From Helicobacteraceae bacterium (lineage in GTDB: Bacteria > Campylobacterota > Campylobacteria > Campylobacterales > Sulfurimonadaceae), in NCBI GenBank assembly GCA_015488855.1, contig WFMY01000034.1, forward strand, positions 1 to 5,670: 5,670 bases of DNA. The letters run 5' to 3'. The notes below the pieces were generated by a model. The model saw nothing but the letters and a program-made list of their open reading frames with translations, was not told the DNA's origin and did not search any database. The position numbers and the translations under genes were made by a program. The stretch's first letter is position 1; the number at the start of each line of letters is the position of its first letter. Shown here one piece after another: positions 5,506 through 5,670 of the stretch.

Positions 5506-5670
5506 TGTACTGATGATTATGATAGTAAAATATTACCAATATGGCAATTTATTATGAGTCCAAGTAAAGATTTTAAAGGACTTGAAGTAAAAAATAAAAT
5601 TTGAACTTTTGCTGTAGGATGGCAATACAATACTTTATTAGTATCTGAAATTATTTTATATGAATTTGCA
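5506..5670. other. AT-rich tail with no confident gene
   Basis: These 165 bases are visibly more AT-rich than the genes before them. In the methyltransferase frame, codons after its TAA read as believable coding sequence (DDYDSKILPIWQF... to KNKI), stop at TGA 5602-5604, and then stay open to the edge (TFAVGWQYNT...). On the minus strand one frame is open from the edge down to a TAA at 5519-5517, about 50 codons. Neither matches a family I know. No terminator hairpin is evident after the methyltransferase. It could hold a decayed gene, the 3' end of a convergent gene, or plain spacer. Confidence 0.4.

Overview
The window is a compact stretch of bacterial chromosome, low to moderate in GC, with every confident gene on the + strand. 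Protein character and gene order suggest a member of the Campylobacterota (Epsilonproteobacteria), possibly Sulfurimonas-like. The BioB closely resembles Campylobacter BioB as I recall it, and topA and bioB are also neighbours in Campylobacter jejuni. The genus-level placement is inference only.

Region 1 (1-4120) reads as one transcription unit: the 3' part of topA (DNA topoisomerase I, entering from the left edge), a YfcE/MJ0936-like metallophosphoesterase, bioB (biotin synthase) and a CPA2-type cation:proton antiporter. The phosphoesterase and bioB overlap by 11 bases, and bioB and the antiporter are 9 bases apart. No terminator or clear promoter was seen inside the unit. The only real gap is the 85 bases between topA and the phosphoesterase. 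It holds two back-to-back potential hairpins and a 29-codon ORF that overlaps both neighbouring genes at its ends.

Region 2 (4121-5505) begins with a good extended -10 promoter (TATAAT at 4126-4131). It carries a short AMMECR1-like protein, an unrecognised 122-residue protein whose start overlaps the previous stop (TAATG), and a class I SAM-dependent methyltransferase. The methyltransferase start codon lies in an inverted repeat that begins right after the upstream stop codon.

Region 3 (5506-5670) is AT-rich with no confident gene. One frame continues after the methyltransferase stop with plausible coding character but is interrupted by a stop, and the opposite strand is open to the window edge.

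The genes of region 1 do not form an obvious pathway: DNA topology, phosphoester hydrolysis, cofactor synthesis and ion transport look like housekeeping genes packed together. I found no defence system, mobile element, CRISPR array, tRNA or rRNA. The most interesting points are the altered auxiliary-cluster ligands of BioB, the structured topA-phosphoesterase junction, the degenerate AMMECR1 motif with its unknown partner gene, and the hairpin over the methyltransferase start.
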